The translations under genes were made by a program, and so were the position numbers. The notes under the pieces were generated by a model. The model was not told where the DNA came from. It saw only the letters and a program-made list of their open reading frames with translations, and made no database searches. 64,000 bases of DNA from Phycisphaerales bacterium (GTDB lineage Bacteria > Planctomycetota > Phycisphaerae > Tepidisphaerales > Tepidisphaeraceae), in contig JANYKD010000439.1 of assembly GCA_025361735.1 (NCBI GenBank), positions 1-64,000 of the forward strand. Reading direction: 5' to 3'. Position 1 is the stretch's first letter, and each line of letters opens with the position of its first letter. This document shows, in pieces, positions 36,462-44,935 of this stretch.

Positions 36462-37802
36462 ATGAAGACCAAACTCACGCGTCGCCGTTTCGTTCAGGCC
36501 GCCAGCACCGTCTCCGCTTTCACCTTCGTCCCCGGCCATGTCCTGGGCGCCGACGGAGCCACCCCCGCCAGCGAGCGCATCAACATCGCCGGCATCGGCG
36601 TCGGCGGGCAGGGCGCCGGCGACATCAATGCCGTCGCCGGCGGCAACAACATCGTCGCCCTCTGCGATGTCGATGAAAAACGCTCGGCCGACACCTTCAA
36701 GAAATTCCCGGACGCCAAACGCTACAAGGACTTCCGCAAGATGTTCGACGAGATGGACAAGAACATCGACGCCGTTGTCGTCGCTACTCCCGACCATTTC
36801 CACGCCGTCGCGGCCATGGCCGCGATTCAGCGGGGCAAGCATGTCTACTGCGAGAAGCCCCTGGCCCACAACATCTTCGAAGTCCGCGAGCTGATGAAGG
36901 CCGCCAAGGCGAAGAATGTCGTCACCCAGCTCGGCAACCAGGGCCACTCCACCGACTCCATCCGCATGTTCTGCGAGTGGGTCCAGGACGGCGCCATCGG
37001 CAACGTCACCGAGATTCACTGCGGCTGCACGGCCGTCAATTCCGGCATCGACCGCCTGCCCATGCTCAAGCAACAGCACGTCGTCCCTCCGACGCTCGAT
37101 TGGGAGCAGTGGCTTGGCCCGGCTCTGGATCGGCCATATTGTCCGGCGTATCTGCCGGGCGCCTGGCGCGGCTGGGTTCCCTTCGGCAACGGCACCATTG
37201 GCGACTGGGTCTGCCACGTCGTCGATCCCGTCTTCTGGGCTCTTGACCTCGGCGCGCCGGCGACGATCCAGGCCCAGGTGAAGAACTACGACATCAAGAC
37301 CCAGGGCGATGCGTATCCCAAGGGTGAGATCGTCACGTTCGAGTTCGCCGCCAAGGGCAAGCGCGGCCCGATCACGCTCAACTGGTACTCCGGCACCGAG
37401 CGCATCCCCCGCCCGCCCGAACTCGAGGATGGCCGCAAGGACCCAGAAACCGGCGCGGTTGTCCGGGGCGACAAGGGTGTCATCACCTACGGATCCCACG
37501 GCGCCGGCGGCGTGCGCATCATTCCCGAGACGAAGATGAAGGCCTACAAACTTCCCGCGCCGACCATTCCGCGGGCCAAGGAGCATCATCAGGACTGGAT
37601 CAATGCCATCCGCACCAACAAGAAAGCCGGCTCCGATTTCTCCTACGGCGGCCCGCTGACCGAGATCGCGCTGCTGGGCGTGATCGCCGTGAAACTCGCC
37701 GGCCAGAAGCTCCAGTGGGACGGCCCGGCCGGCAAGTTCATCAACAGCCCCGAAGCCAATCAGTTCCTGAACCCGACGTACCGCACAGGTTGGAAGCTGT
37801 AA
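36462..37802 (+). CDS. Tat-exported Gfo/Idh/MocA family oxidoreductase
   Basis: A 446-residue NAD(P)-dependent oxidoreductase. The N-terminus has a twin-arginine signal (TRRRFVQAAS, then a hydrophobic run, cleavage near LGA). The Rossmann domain shows GIGVGGQGAGDI and the family motif CEKPLAHN (Lys as catalytic residue). The C-terminal half has the family's GxxGDWVCHVVDPVFWALDL segment. Such periplasmic enzymes are abundant in Planctomycetota and act in sugar turnover; the substrate is not predictable. AGGAG lies seven bases before the ATG. Confidence 0.9.
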   Translation: MKTKLTRRRFVQAASTVSAFTFVPGHVLGADGATPASERINIAGIGVGGQGAGDINAVAGGNNIVALCDVDEKRSADTFKKFPDAKRYKDFRKMFDEMDKNIDAVVVATPDHFHAVAAMAAIQRGKHVYCEKPLAHNIFEVRELMKAAKAKNVVTQLGNQGHSTDSIRMFCEWVQDGAIGNVTEIHCGCTAVNSGIDRLPMLKQQHVVPPTLDWEQWLGPALDRPYCPAYLPGAWRGWVPFGNGTIGDWVCHVVDPVFWALDLGAPATIQAQVKNYDIKTQGDAYPKGEIVTFEFAAKGKRGPITLNWYSGTERIPRPPELEDGRKDPETGAVVRGDKGVITYGSHGAGGVRIIPETKMKAYKLPAPTIPRAKEHHQDWINAIRTNKKAGSDFSYGGPLTEIALLGVIAVKLAGQKLQWDGPAGKFINSPEANQFLNPTYRTGWKL

Positions 37803-38126
37803 AGAACCGCGCCCGCTCAGTCCCGCAGGCCCGAAGGGCCGTCACCTTGGGTAGCCGTCGCCATGAGGCCACCGAGAGCAAGGCCCAATGATTTGAGGCC
37901 CGATGGCCCGACACTGTGGGAGACGACGAGACTGAGGAGTCATTCCCGGACGGCCACCGTGTTCTGCGGCCAGATACATACAATACGGAAATGGCCGCAA
38001 AGAAGCACAAAAGACACGAAAATACTGCAGGCACCAGCACCCACGCCTCTCCCCGTTTCTTTTGCGCTTCTTGTGCTTTGTTGTGGCTGTTCGCTCCGTT
38101 CGCCAATGTACGCCATTGCCGAACCT
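37803..38126. other. Convergent intergenic region with heptamer inverted repeat
   Basis: No gene is seen in these 324 bases between two convergent stops. At 37993-38023 and 38056-38087 lie two arms of a heptamer-phased sequence (CGCAAAG, AAGCACA, AAAGACA on the left; the complementary CAAAGCA, CAAGAAG, CGCAAAA on the right) that form a long imperfect hairpin with a 32-base loop. It may act as a two-way terminator. Confidence 0.55.
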
Positions 38127-39845
38127 CTACGGCTTCCCTCCGCGCCGCTCCCGAATCGCCGCCGCCCGTTTGAGCATCTCTTCGGCTTCGGCCACTCGCC
38201 CCGTTGCCTTCAGCAGGCTGGCGTAGTGCCCAAGGATCGTGCCGAGACTCGGATGATCCTGCCCGAAGGCTCTCTCCATGATCGTCAGCGAGCGTTTGTA
38301 CAGCGGTTCAGCCTGATCGTACTTGCCCTGTGTTCCGTAAAGCTCAGCGAGATTGCTTAGACTTGTGGCGACATCCGGATGGTTCGGTCCCAGCGCCTTC
38401 TCAGCGATTGCCAGCGAGCGATTGTGCAGCAACTCGGCCGCATCGTACTTGGACTGGTTTCTATAAAGCTCCCCCAGATTGTTCAGGCTCGTGGCCACAT
38501 CCGGATGATCTGGCCCCAACGCCTTCTCAGCGATTGCCAACGCGCGTTTGGCCAGCGGCTCGGCCTGATCGTACTTGGCTTGGTCGATGTAGCACACGGC
38601 GAGATTGTTGAGGCTCATGGCGACCTGCGGATGATCCGGACCCAGGACCTTCTCTCGGATTGCCAGCGAGCGCTGGTGTAACGGCTCGGCCTGATCGTGG
38701 CTTGCCTGACGATCGTACAGCGCCGCGAGGTTGTTCAGGCTCAGGGCGACATCCGGATGATCTGGCCCCAACGCTTTCTCCCAAATCGCCAGCGAACGTT
38801 TGTACAGTACCTCGGCCTGATCGTATCTCCCCTCCTTGACGTAGAGTTCGCCAAGATTGTTTAGGCTCAAAGCCAAATAGGGATTCTCCGGCCCCAGCGC
38901 TTTCTCCCGGATCACCAGCGATCTCTTGTACAATTGCTCGGCCTGATCGTATCTGGCCTGACGGTCGTAAAGCGCAGCCAGATTGCTCAGCGTCCTGGCG
39001 ACATCCGGATGATCCGGCCCCGACGATTTCTCGCGGATCGCCAGCGACCGCAGGAGTAGCGGTTCAGCCTGGTCGTACTTGCCTTGGCTCATGTACAGCG
39101 AGGCGAGATTACTCAGGTCTGTGGCGACATGCGGATTCAAGGTCTTCTCATTGATCGCCAGCGAGCGTTTGTATAACGGCTCGGCCTGATCATACTTGGC
39201 CTGATCGTGGAAGATCGCAGCTAGAGTGTTCACGCTGGCGGCGACGTCCGGATGATCCCGCCCGAACACCTTCTCCCGGATCGCGAGCGCGCGTTGACAT
39301 AATGGCTCGGCTCGATCGTATTTGGCTAGGTGACCGTAAAGCCCGGCAAGACCGTTTAAGCTTGCGGCGACGTCCGGATGATCTGGCCCCAGAGCTTTCT
39401 CATTGATCGCCAGCGCTCGCTTGTAAAGGGGTTCTGCCTGATCATACTTAGCCTGAGTTGTGTACATCATCGCCAGTTTGTTCAGACTGACTGCGACCGT
39501 CGGGTTTTCCGGCCCCAACGCCTTTTCGCAGATCGCCAACAATCGTTTGAGCAGTGGCTCAGCCTGCTCGTATTTGGCTTGGATGTCGTAGAGCGAGGCA
39601 AGAGTTCTTACACTAATGGCCAATCGCACATCGGCCGGCCCGAATTCTTCCGCTGTCTTGAGGGCTAGGACATGCATCTTTTCAGCCTCGGCGTAGTCCC
39701 CGCCATCGTAGGACTTTTTCGCAGCGTCCATTTGGGTTCGCCACACCGCGTCTTGAGCAAGTGCGACCTGCCGAGGCATGCAGGTAATGGCCAGAGCCGC
39801 AGCTACGCAAAGATGCGCCCACCAAGAAAATCGCTTCCCTCTCAT
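38127..39845 (-). CDS. Secreted tetratricopeptide-repeat protein (kinesin-light-chain-type repeats)
   Basis: A 572-residue protein with a signal peptide (residues 1-31, WAHLCVAAALAITCM...ALAQ) and about twelve 42-residue TPR units, each of the type ALYxxQxKYDQAEPLYKRSLAIxEKALGPDHPDVAxSLNNL. Such repeats form a superhelical protein-binding scaffold. The fifth unit is three residues short (EKTLNPHVA in place of EKALGPDHPDVA). The ATG at 39845 is preceded by GGGAG at eight bases. Partners are unknown; the protein is probably periplasmic. Confidence 0.8.
   Translation of the reverse strand: MRGKRFSWWAHLCVAAALAITCMPRQVALAQDAVWRTQMDAAKKSYDGGDYAEAEKMHVLALKTAEEFGPADVRLAISVRTLASLYDIQAKYEQAEPLLKRLLAICEKALGPENPTVAVSLNKLAMMYTTQAKYDQAEPLYKRALAINEKALGPDHPDVAASLNGLAGLYGHLAKYDRAEPLCQRALAIREKVFGRDHPDVAASVNTLAAIFHDQAKYDQAEPLYKRSLAINEKTLNPHVATDLSNLASLYMSQGKYDQAEPLLLRSLAIREKSSGPDHPDVARTLSNLAALYDRQARYDQAEQLYKRSLVIREKALGPENPYLALSLNNLGELYVKEGRYDQAEVLYKRSLAIWEKALGPDHPDVALSLNNLAALYDRQASHDQAEPLHQRSLAIREKVLGPDHPQVAMSLNNLAVCYIDQAKYDQAEPLAKRALAIAEKALGPDHPDVATSLNNLGELYRNQSKYDAAELLHNRSLAIAEKALGPNHPDVATSLSNLAELYGTQGKYDQAEPLYKRSLTIMERAFGQDHPSLGTILGHYASLLKATGRVAEAEEMLKRAAAIRERRGGKP
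38136..39650. repeat. Tandem 126-bp repeats encoding TPR units
   Basis: About twelve in-frame copies of a 126-bp unit inside the TPR gene. Many copies keep identical stretches at DNA level, for example around CTCGGCCTGATCGTA. This suggests recent duplication or conversion within the gene. Confidence 0.7.
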
Positions 39846-39910
39846 CTGGCATCTCCCATTGCCGATCATCCTACCGACCTGACCCAGTAACCGCCATGCA
39901 ACATTCCCGG

Positions 39911-40011
39911 TTCTTCTCGTGCTATTTGCGCCTTTTCGAGGCCACTCGCTTTGTTCCGCGAATGTACCCGGACCTTCCGCACTGGCAACCAACAACTAAC
40001 AACTGGCAACT
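39911..40011. repeat. Two heptamer islands in the leader of the glycoside hydrolase gene
   Basis: At 39984-40011 the units GGCAACC, AACAACT, AACAACT, GGCAACT run in 7-base phase. At 39911-39945 a more decayed heptamer sequence resembles the right arm of the island at 38056-38087. Both lie between the divergent TPR and hydrolase genes. Confidence 0.55.
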
Positions 40012-40039
40012 TTCCTCCGCCGTAAAAGTATCACCCATC

Positions 40040-42598
40040 ATGAAATGCCTCATCGCCGTCCTCGCGTGCCTTGCTCTGCCGGCCGTTGCCCAGCTTCCTC
40101 CGGCCCCGGCCAACATGCTTGAATGGCCTCTCCCCTGGAACGACACCACGCCTGGCCTGATGTCGGCGGAATCGCTGATCGCCAAGCCAGCCGGGAAGGA
40201 TGGGTTTGTCGTCGCGCGGGATGGGCACTTCTATTCCGGGCAAACGCGCGTGCGATTTTGGGGCGTCAACATCGCGTTTGCCGGGTGCTTCCCGAAGCAC
40301 GACGACGCCGATGCCGTGGCCAAGCGTCTGGCTCGCTTCGGGTACAACTCGGTGCGTCTCCATCACATGGACATGCAGCCGTTTCCCAACGGGATCTTTG
40401 CCGATGGCAAGCTGGAGACGCTGTCGTCCGAGGCGCTGGAACGCCTGGATTACTTCATCTCGGCCCTCAAGCGCGAGGGCATCTACAGCAACATCAATCT
40501 CCACGTCTCCCGCTGGTACAGCAAGGCGCACAACTGGCCGGGCGCGGACAAGACCCAGTCGTTCGACAAGATCGTCGATATCTTCTACCCCGAGTTGATC
40601 GAGGCCCAGAAGAAATACGCTCGCGATCTGCTCGGCCACGTCAACGCCTACACCAAGCTCCGCTACGCCGACGACCCGGCCGTCGGCATCGTGGAAATCA
40701 ACAACGAAAACTCCATCTTCGTCTGGGGCTCCGACCAGCACCTCGGCGATCTGCCCGAGATCTTTGCGGCCGAACTCAAGAAACAGTGGAACGCCTGGCT
40801 CGTCTCGCAATACACCACGCGCGACAAACTCGCCGCCGCCTGGAACGCCGGTCTTGCGAAAGACGGCCCGAACCTCGTCGTCGACTCCAATGGCGAGACT
40901 CTCGGCAAGCAGGGTTCTACGTGGGCCACGGAAATGCACAACGGCGCCAAGATGACCCTTGGCCGTGAGGATGGAGGCATCAAGATCACCGTGCCAGCCG
41001 CCACCGAGCCCTTCTGGAACCTGCAGGTCAACTGCGTTCCGCTCACGCTCAAGAAGGATCAGGTCTACGCCGTGCGTTTCCAGGCCCGCACCGATAAGCC
41101 CGGCGCCCGCCTGACGGTTGGCACGCAGCAGGCCCACGAGCCGTATGAGACGATGGGACTCTCCGGCAGCCTCAACGCCACGGCGGACTGGCAGGAATAT
41201 CAATTCGGCTTCAAGGCCGCCAAGGATGATGACCGCGTCAAGCTCAACTTCTGCTCCGCCTTCCAGCCCGCGTCGATCTGGATCAAGAATGTCCAGCTCT
41301 TCACCGGCGGCCAGATCGGCCTCCGCGCCGATGAAGATCCCGTCGCCGGCTCCGTCTCGCTCTACAAGAAAGGCCAGCCCCTGACGGTTCTCCGCCTGCG
41401 CGACTGGCACAGATTCCTGCAGGAGGTCGACGAGAAATATTTCGTCGGCATGTACAACTTCGTCAAGAAGGACCTGGGCGTGAAGTGCGCCGTCACCGGC
41501 ACCATCGCCTATGGCCCATTGGATACGATCAGTCAGTCAAAGATGGATTTCGTGGATCAGCATGCGTATTGGGAACATCCCCATTTTCCCCATCGCCAGT
41601 GGGACATGAATGACTGGGTCATCGGCAACAAGCCCATGAGCGATAATCCCAATGGCTCCACGATGGCCGGCCTGGCCACCACGCGCGTGCTGGGTAAGCC
41701 GTACACGGTCACCGAATACCAGCACAGCGCCCCCAACGAATGGCAGGCCGAGTGCATGCCCATGATCGCCGCCATCGCCGCCGCCCAGGACTGGGACGGC
41801 ATCTTCATCTTCGCCTACACGCACAACCAGAACTACAAGAAGCAGCGCATGGACAGCTTCTTCGATATCGAAGGCAGCCCCGCCAAGATGGCTCCCTCGC
41901 CGCTGGCAGCTCGCCTGTTCCTGGGCGGCGCGGTGCCGCCGCTCGCCGGCCGGATCGTCATACGCCCCGACCTCACGCAATCCCTCGACAACGTCGGCCG
42001 CTATTGGACCGACATGAAAGGCTACCTCGCTGCCTTCCACGGAATGACCACGCAGAAGCTCTTCACCTCCCAGTTCGCCCTGACCTACGACGCGGCTGCC
42101 AAAGCCGGCGAAACCGCCGTTCCCGAGTCGCGCTTCCAGTGGACCGCCGCCGGTCCAGGCACCGGCCGGTTTATCTTCGGCGATGCCCATGCCGCCGTCT
42201 TCACCGGTTTCCCCGGAACCGCCGCCGCCATCGGCCCGGTCACGCTCGAAAGACTCGACAGCCCCTTTGCCACGCTGATCGTCGTCCCGGCCAACCCTGC
42301 CCAGACCATCGCCCAGGCCGACAAGCTGCTCATCTGCGCCATCGGCCGCTGCGACAACGTCGGGCTGCAATGGGATGCCAAGCGCCAGACGACAGGTTTC
42401 CGTTGGGGCACCGGCGCCGCGCGGATCGAGCCCGTGAAAGCCACGCTCAAGCTTGCGTCGAGCGGAACCTACACGCTGACCTCACTTGATAACGTCGGCC
42501 AACCGAAGGGCACCGCCACGCCCGTCCCCACCGCCGGAGGTTCCGCGACGATCACGCTTTCCGGCGACAGCGTCTGGTATGTTGTTGAACGAAAGTAG
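40040..42598 (+). CDS. Secreted clan GH-A glycoside hydrolase with inserted carbohydrate-binding domain
   Basis: An 852-residue secreted enzyme. Signal peptide 1-17 (MKCLIAVLACLALPAVA). A TIM barrel typical of GH5-like clan GH-A enzymes begins near residue 65 (RFWGVNIAF, FGYNSVRLHHMD) and has the acid/base Glu223 in INNEN. The likely nucleophile is the Glu of VTEYQH near 555. Between them a beta-sandwich of about 150 residues (about 310-430) resembles a CBM4/9-type module (WQEYQFGFKA, WIKNVQLFTGG). C-terminal beta domains follow. Substrate is unknown. Start at 40040 is chosen for the signal peptide; no strong ribosome site is present. The stop codon lies in a REP-like repeat. Confidence 0.75.
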   Translation: MKCLIAVLACLALPAVAQLPPAPANMLEWPLPWNDTTPGLMSAESLIAKPAGKDGFVVARDGHFYSGQTRVRFWGVNIAFAGCFPKHDDADAVAKRLARFGYNSVRLHHMDMQPFPNGIFADGKLETLSSEALERLDYFISALKREGIYSNINLHVSRWYSKAHNWPGADKTQSFDKIVDIFYPELIEAQKKYARDLLGHVNAYTKLRYADDPAVGIVEINNENSIFVWGSDQHLGDLPEIFAAELKKQWNAWLVSQYTTRDKLAAAWNAGLAKDGPNLVVDSNGETLGKQGSTWATEMHNGAKMTLGREDGGIKITVPAATEPFWNLQVNCVPLTLKKDQVYAVRFQARTDKPGARLTVGTQQAHEPYETMGLSGSLNATADWQEYQFGFKAAKDDDRVKLNFCSAFQPASIWIKNVQLFTGGQIGLRADEDPVAGSVSLYKKGQPLTVLRLRDWHRFLQEVDEKYFVGMYNFVKKDLGVKCAVTGTIAYGPLDTISQSKMDFVDQHAYWEHPHFPHRQWDMNDWVIGNKPMSDNPNGSTMAGLATTRVLGKPYTVTEYQHSAPNEWQAECMPMIAAIAAAQDWDGIFIFAYTHNQNYKKQRMDSFFDIEGSPAKMAPSPLAARLFLGGAVPPLAGRIVIRPDLTQSLDNVGRYWTDMKGYLAAFHGMTTQKLFTSQFALTYDAAAKAGETAVPESRFQWTAAGPGTGRFIFGDAHAAVFTGFPGTAAAIGPVTLERLDSPFATLIVVPANPAQTIAQADKLLICAIGRCDNVGLQWDAKRQTTGFRWGTGAARIEPVKATLKLASSGTYTLTSLDNVGQPKGTATPVPTAGGSATITLSGDSVWYVVERK

Positions 42599-42616
42599 GG
42601 TCCGCTTCAGCGGACG
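42595..42616. repeat. REP-like palindrome at the hydrolase stop codon
   Basis: GTAGG followed by the palindrome GTCCGCTTCAGCGGAC. The TAG stop codon of the preceding gene is within it. A related element lies at 43168-43236. Confidence 0.5.
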
Positions 42617-42664
42617 CGGCGAGTGGCAAACGTCCTAAGCCTCACTTCAACGGAGTAATCGAGA

Positions 42665-43135
42665 ATGTGTCGCCAAGTCATGTCCCTGATTAGCAGACTT
42701 CGCGAGACAGAGTTGTCGTCGCTCGCCGGTTTCGAAGGGTGCAGTGAAGATCAGATCTCGCAAGTGGCGCAAGCCCAAGGCATCGAGACGCTGCCCGAGG
42801 TCTATCGAGATATCCTGTCGTTGATGGGGCGCAGAGCGGGGCGATTCCTCGTGGGATCCGAGGCGTACTATCCCGAAATCATGGGTTTGCGCAGTGCAGC
42901 TGAGAGCCTCTTGCGTGAGAATCGCGTCCCATACTGTCTTCCCGCCAACGCGTTCGTGTTCCTTATGCATCAAGGGTATTTCTTCTGCTATTTCTTGTGT
43001 GGCGGGACGGATGATCCGGCGGTGTACTATTACTGTGAGGGTGACGTTGCCCCAAAGGAGGCAGACGCCACCCTCTCCGCATACTTTCTGAAAATGGTCG
43101 AGGACGAGCACGACGCATACAAAGGGCTGCGGTGA
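42665..43135 (+). CDS. SMI1/KNR4 (SUKH) family protein
   Basis: A 156-residue protein whose pattern GCSEDQISQVAQAQGIETLPEVYRDILSLMG matches the SUKH superfamily. In bacteria these proteins mostly act as immunity proteins against polymorphic toxins, or as isolated copies of unknown role. No cognate toxin gene is next to it. REP-like elements lie on both sides (42595 and 43168). GGAG lies about nine bases before the ATG; a second ATG at 42680 is possible. Confidence 0.75.
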   Translation: MCRQVMSLISRLRETELSSLAGFEGCSEDQISQVAQAQGIETLPEVYRDILSLMGRRAGRFLVGSEAYYPEIMGLRSAAESLLRENRVPYCLPANAFVFLMHQGYFFCYFLCGGTDDPAVYYYCEGDVAPKEADATLSAYFLKMVEDEHDAYKGLR

Positions 43136-43167
43136 TACTTGCCGCCCAGCGCCGTGGTGCGTCAAAT

Positions 43168-43236
43168 GTAGGGTCCGCCTCGGCCGACATGAAGCGTGCG
43201 AGCGCGTTGATCCGTGTCCGCTGAAGTGGAACCTAC
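43168..43236. repeat. REP-like inverted repeat element
   Basis: The left arm 43168-43189 (GTAGGGTCCGCC...) and right arm 43215-43236 (...GAAGTGGAACCTAC) are inverted copies with a few mismatches. Both are close to the element at 42595. It lies between the SUKH gene and the convergent DUF1016 gene, ending five bases before the latter's stop. Confidence 0.55.
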
Positions 43237-43240
43237 GGGC

Positions 43241-44458
43241 TTATGACGTGCCCTGCTTGCGCTTGCGTTTGTGGGGCACGGACGTGTTTGGGGCGGACAG
43301 GGACGATTGAGTCCGTCCGGTGCCGCGAGACTCGCGGGCTTCTAGAATACGGCGGGTCTTGGCGATCTCGTCGGCGAGGAGCTTCTCGTCGGGTAGGGCG
43401 GTGCGGTACTGGCGGACAAGCGTGGGATTGGGCAAACCTTCCAAGGCATAGCGGGCAAGCGACTCGCCCTGGCTCGAACAGAGGATGATGCCGATGGGCG
43501 GATTCTCGCCGGGGCGCGTCCAGTGGGCTTTGGCATAGTTGCAGTAGAGGTGCATCTGCCCGATGTCGGCTGGCGTGAGCGCTGCGAGTTTCAGATCGAA
43601 GATGACCAGACAGCGAAGTACGCGGTGGAAGAAAAGCAGGTCGATGCGATACCAGGTATCGTCGATCCGCAAGCGTCGCTGCCGGCCGACGAACGTCCAG
43701 TCGCCGCCGAGTTCGAGCAGAAAGGACTCAAGGTGATGGATGAGCGCCTCCTCCAAATCGGATTCGGAATATTCATCCTTGAGGTCGAGGAATTCGAGCA
43801 CGAGGGGATCTTTGATCTGCTCTTCGACCGCCATGTAGTCTTGAGGCTTGGCGCGCGTGCCTTTGGTGAGCATGAGAGCCTTGTCGCGCGAGAGCGCGGT
43901 GCGTTCGTAGAACTGCGATCCGATCTGGCGGTCAAGCTGTTTGACAGACCACCCGCCGCGGAGTGCCTCGGTTTCGTAGAACTGGCGGGCGAGGTCGTTC
44001 TTGACGGACATGAGGCGGACGTAGTGGGACCAGGGCAGCGGGAAGACGGCGGACAATTGTCCAGACGGCGTCTGGACAATGTTGAGGTGACCTCCATTGC
44101 CATTGGCCAGAGCTCGTGATCGTGCAGATGGCATCTGCACAATTGAGGAATAGTTCAGATAGAACGCCCGCATCTGAAATAGATTACTGCGGCCGAAACC
44201 CCGTCCGAAGCGCGCGGTCAAATCGATAGCGAGCCGGTCAATCATCTGCTCGCCGTATTCGGCTTTCGCCCGCCCCTGCTGCTCTCCTTCGACGATTCGT
44301 CGGCCAATCTGCCAATACGTCGTTGTGATGACTGCATTGACGGCGCGGGCCGTAGCAAGTCGCGATTGCTCAAGCAGGTTTACCACGTCCGCGAGAATGA
44401 TCTCGTAGGGAGCCGATTTGGCAGATATTGGCACGCTGGGCTTGCGGCTCTTCTTCAA
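43241..44458 (-). CDS. DUF1016 / YhcG-type PDDEXK nuclease-family protein
   Basis: A 405-residue protein. The N-terminal helical domain has the DUF1016 pattern (TYWQIGRRIVEGEQQG, FGRGFGRSNLFQMRAFY), and the C-terminal half the restriction-endonuclease-like core YRIDLLFFHRVLRCLVIFDLKLA. Its catalytic motif reads DLK where ELK is also common. The family is linked to mobile or defence-associated DNA but function is not settled. It starts at TTG (44458), with AAAGGA nine bases upstream. A TATAAT box lies at 44576-44581 on the minus strand. The basic C-terminal tail KRKRKQ is notable. Confidence 0.85.
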   Translation of the reverse strand: MKKSRKPSVPISAKSAPYEIILADVVNLLEQSRLATARAVNAVITTTYWQIGRRIVEGEQQGRAKAEYGEQMIDRLAIDLTARFGRGFGRSNLFQMRAFYLNYSSIVQMPSARSRALANGNGGHLNIVQTPSGQLSAVFPLPWSHYVRLMSVKNDLARQFYETEALRGGWSVKQLDRQIGSQFYERTALSRDKALMLTKGTRAKPQDYMAVEEQIKDPLVLEFLDLKDEYSESDLEEALIHHLESFLLELGGDWTFVGRQRRLRIDDTWYRIDLLFFHRVLRCLVIFDLKLAALTPADIGQMHLYCNYAKAHWTRPGENPPIGIILCSSQGESLARYALEGLPNPTLVRQYRTALPDEKLLADEIAKTRRILEARESRGTGRTQSSLSAPNTSVPHKRKRKQGTS

Positions 44459-44935
44459 CGGTCGATATCCTTTCGAGAAGTCGCTTGATTACCTCATAAT
44501 CTCCGGAATCCGCCGTTCCGCAACAAGATTTGTCGAAATTTGTGTGGAACCATGCTCACTCGTGGCGCATACTGCATTATATGAGGACCATCACTCGGCT
44601 ACCCCGAGATGACCAAGGGACGAGGAGCCCGATTTGCTCGATTGAAGGTCGCTGCCATCTGAACCCTGAACCCCGACGTTTGAATCCTCGCCCGCATTCC
44701 CAAGGAGGTGCCGCGGAATAGAACCACCACCAGACCGCCCGTTCGCAGGTTGTTGATGAGTTTTCCGGAAACACGCTGGACGCGAAGCGGCAAAGCGAGA
44801 TTGAAACGGCAGCGAAGGTTCGACTGGCAAACTGCAATTATACCATTCATCATATTTCGCAGCACAGTTGCCCTGACGCTCTCCCGCCCGATCTCGACCA
44901 GCCCGCCACGCCTCCGGCCATACAAGGAGGCAACC
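44459..44935. other. Intergenic region of 477 bp, divergent
   Basis: No protein gene is supported. It holds a TATAAT box on the minus strand (44581-44576) that could drive the DUF1016 gene, a short heptamer repeat (TGAACCC twice in phase at 44660-44673, with a decayed copy to about 44688) and the AAGGAGG ribosome site (44924-44930) of the plus-strand gene. Confidence 0.4.
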
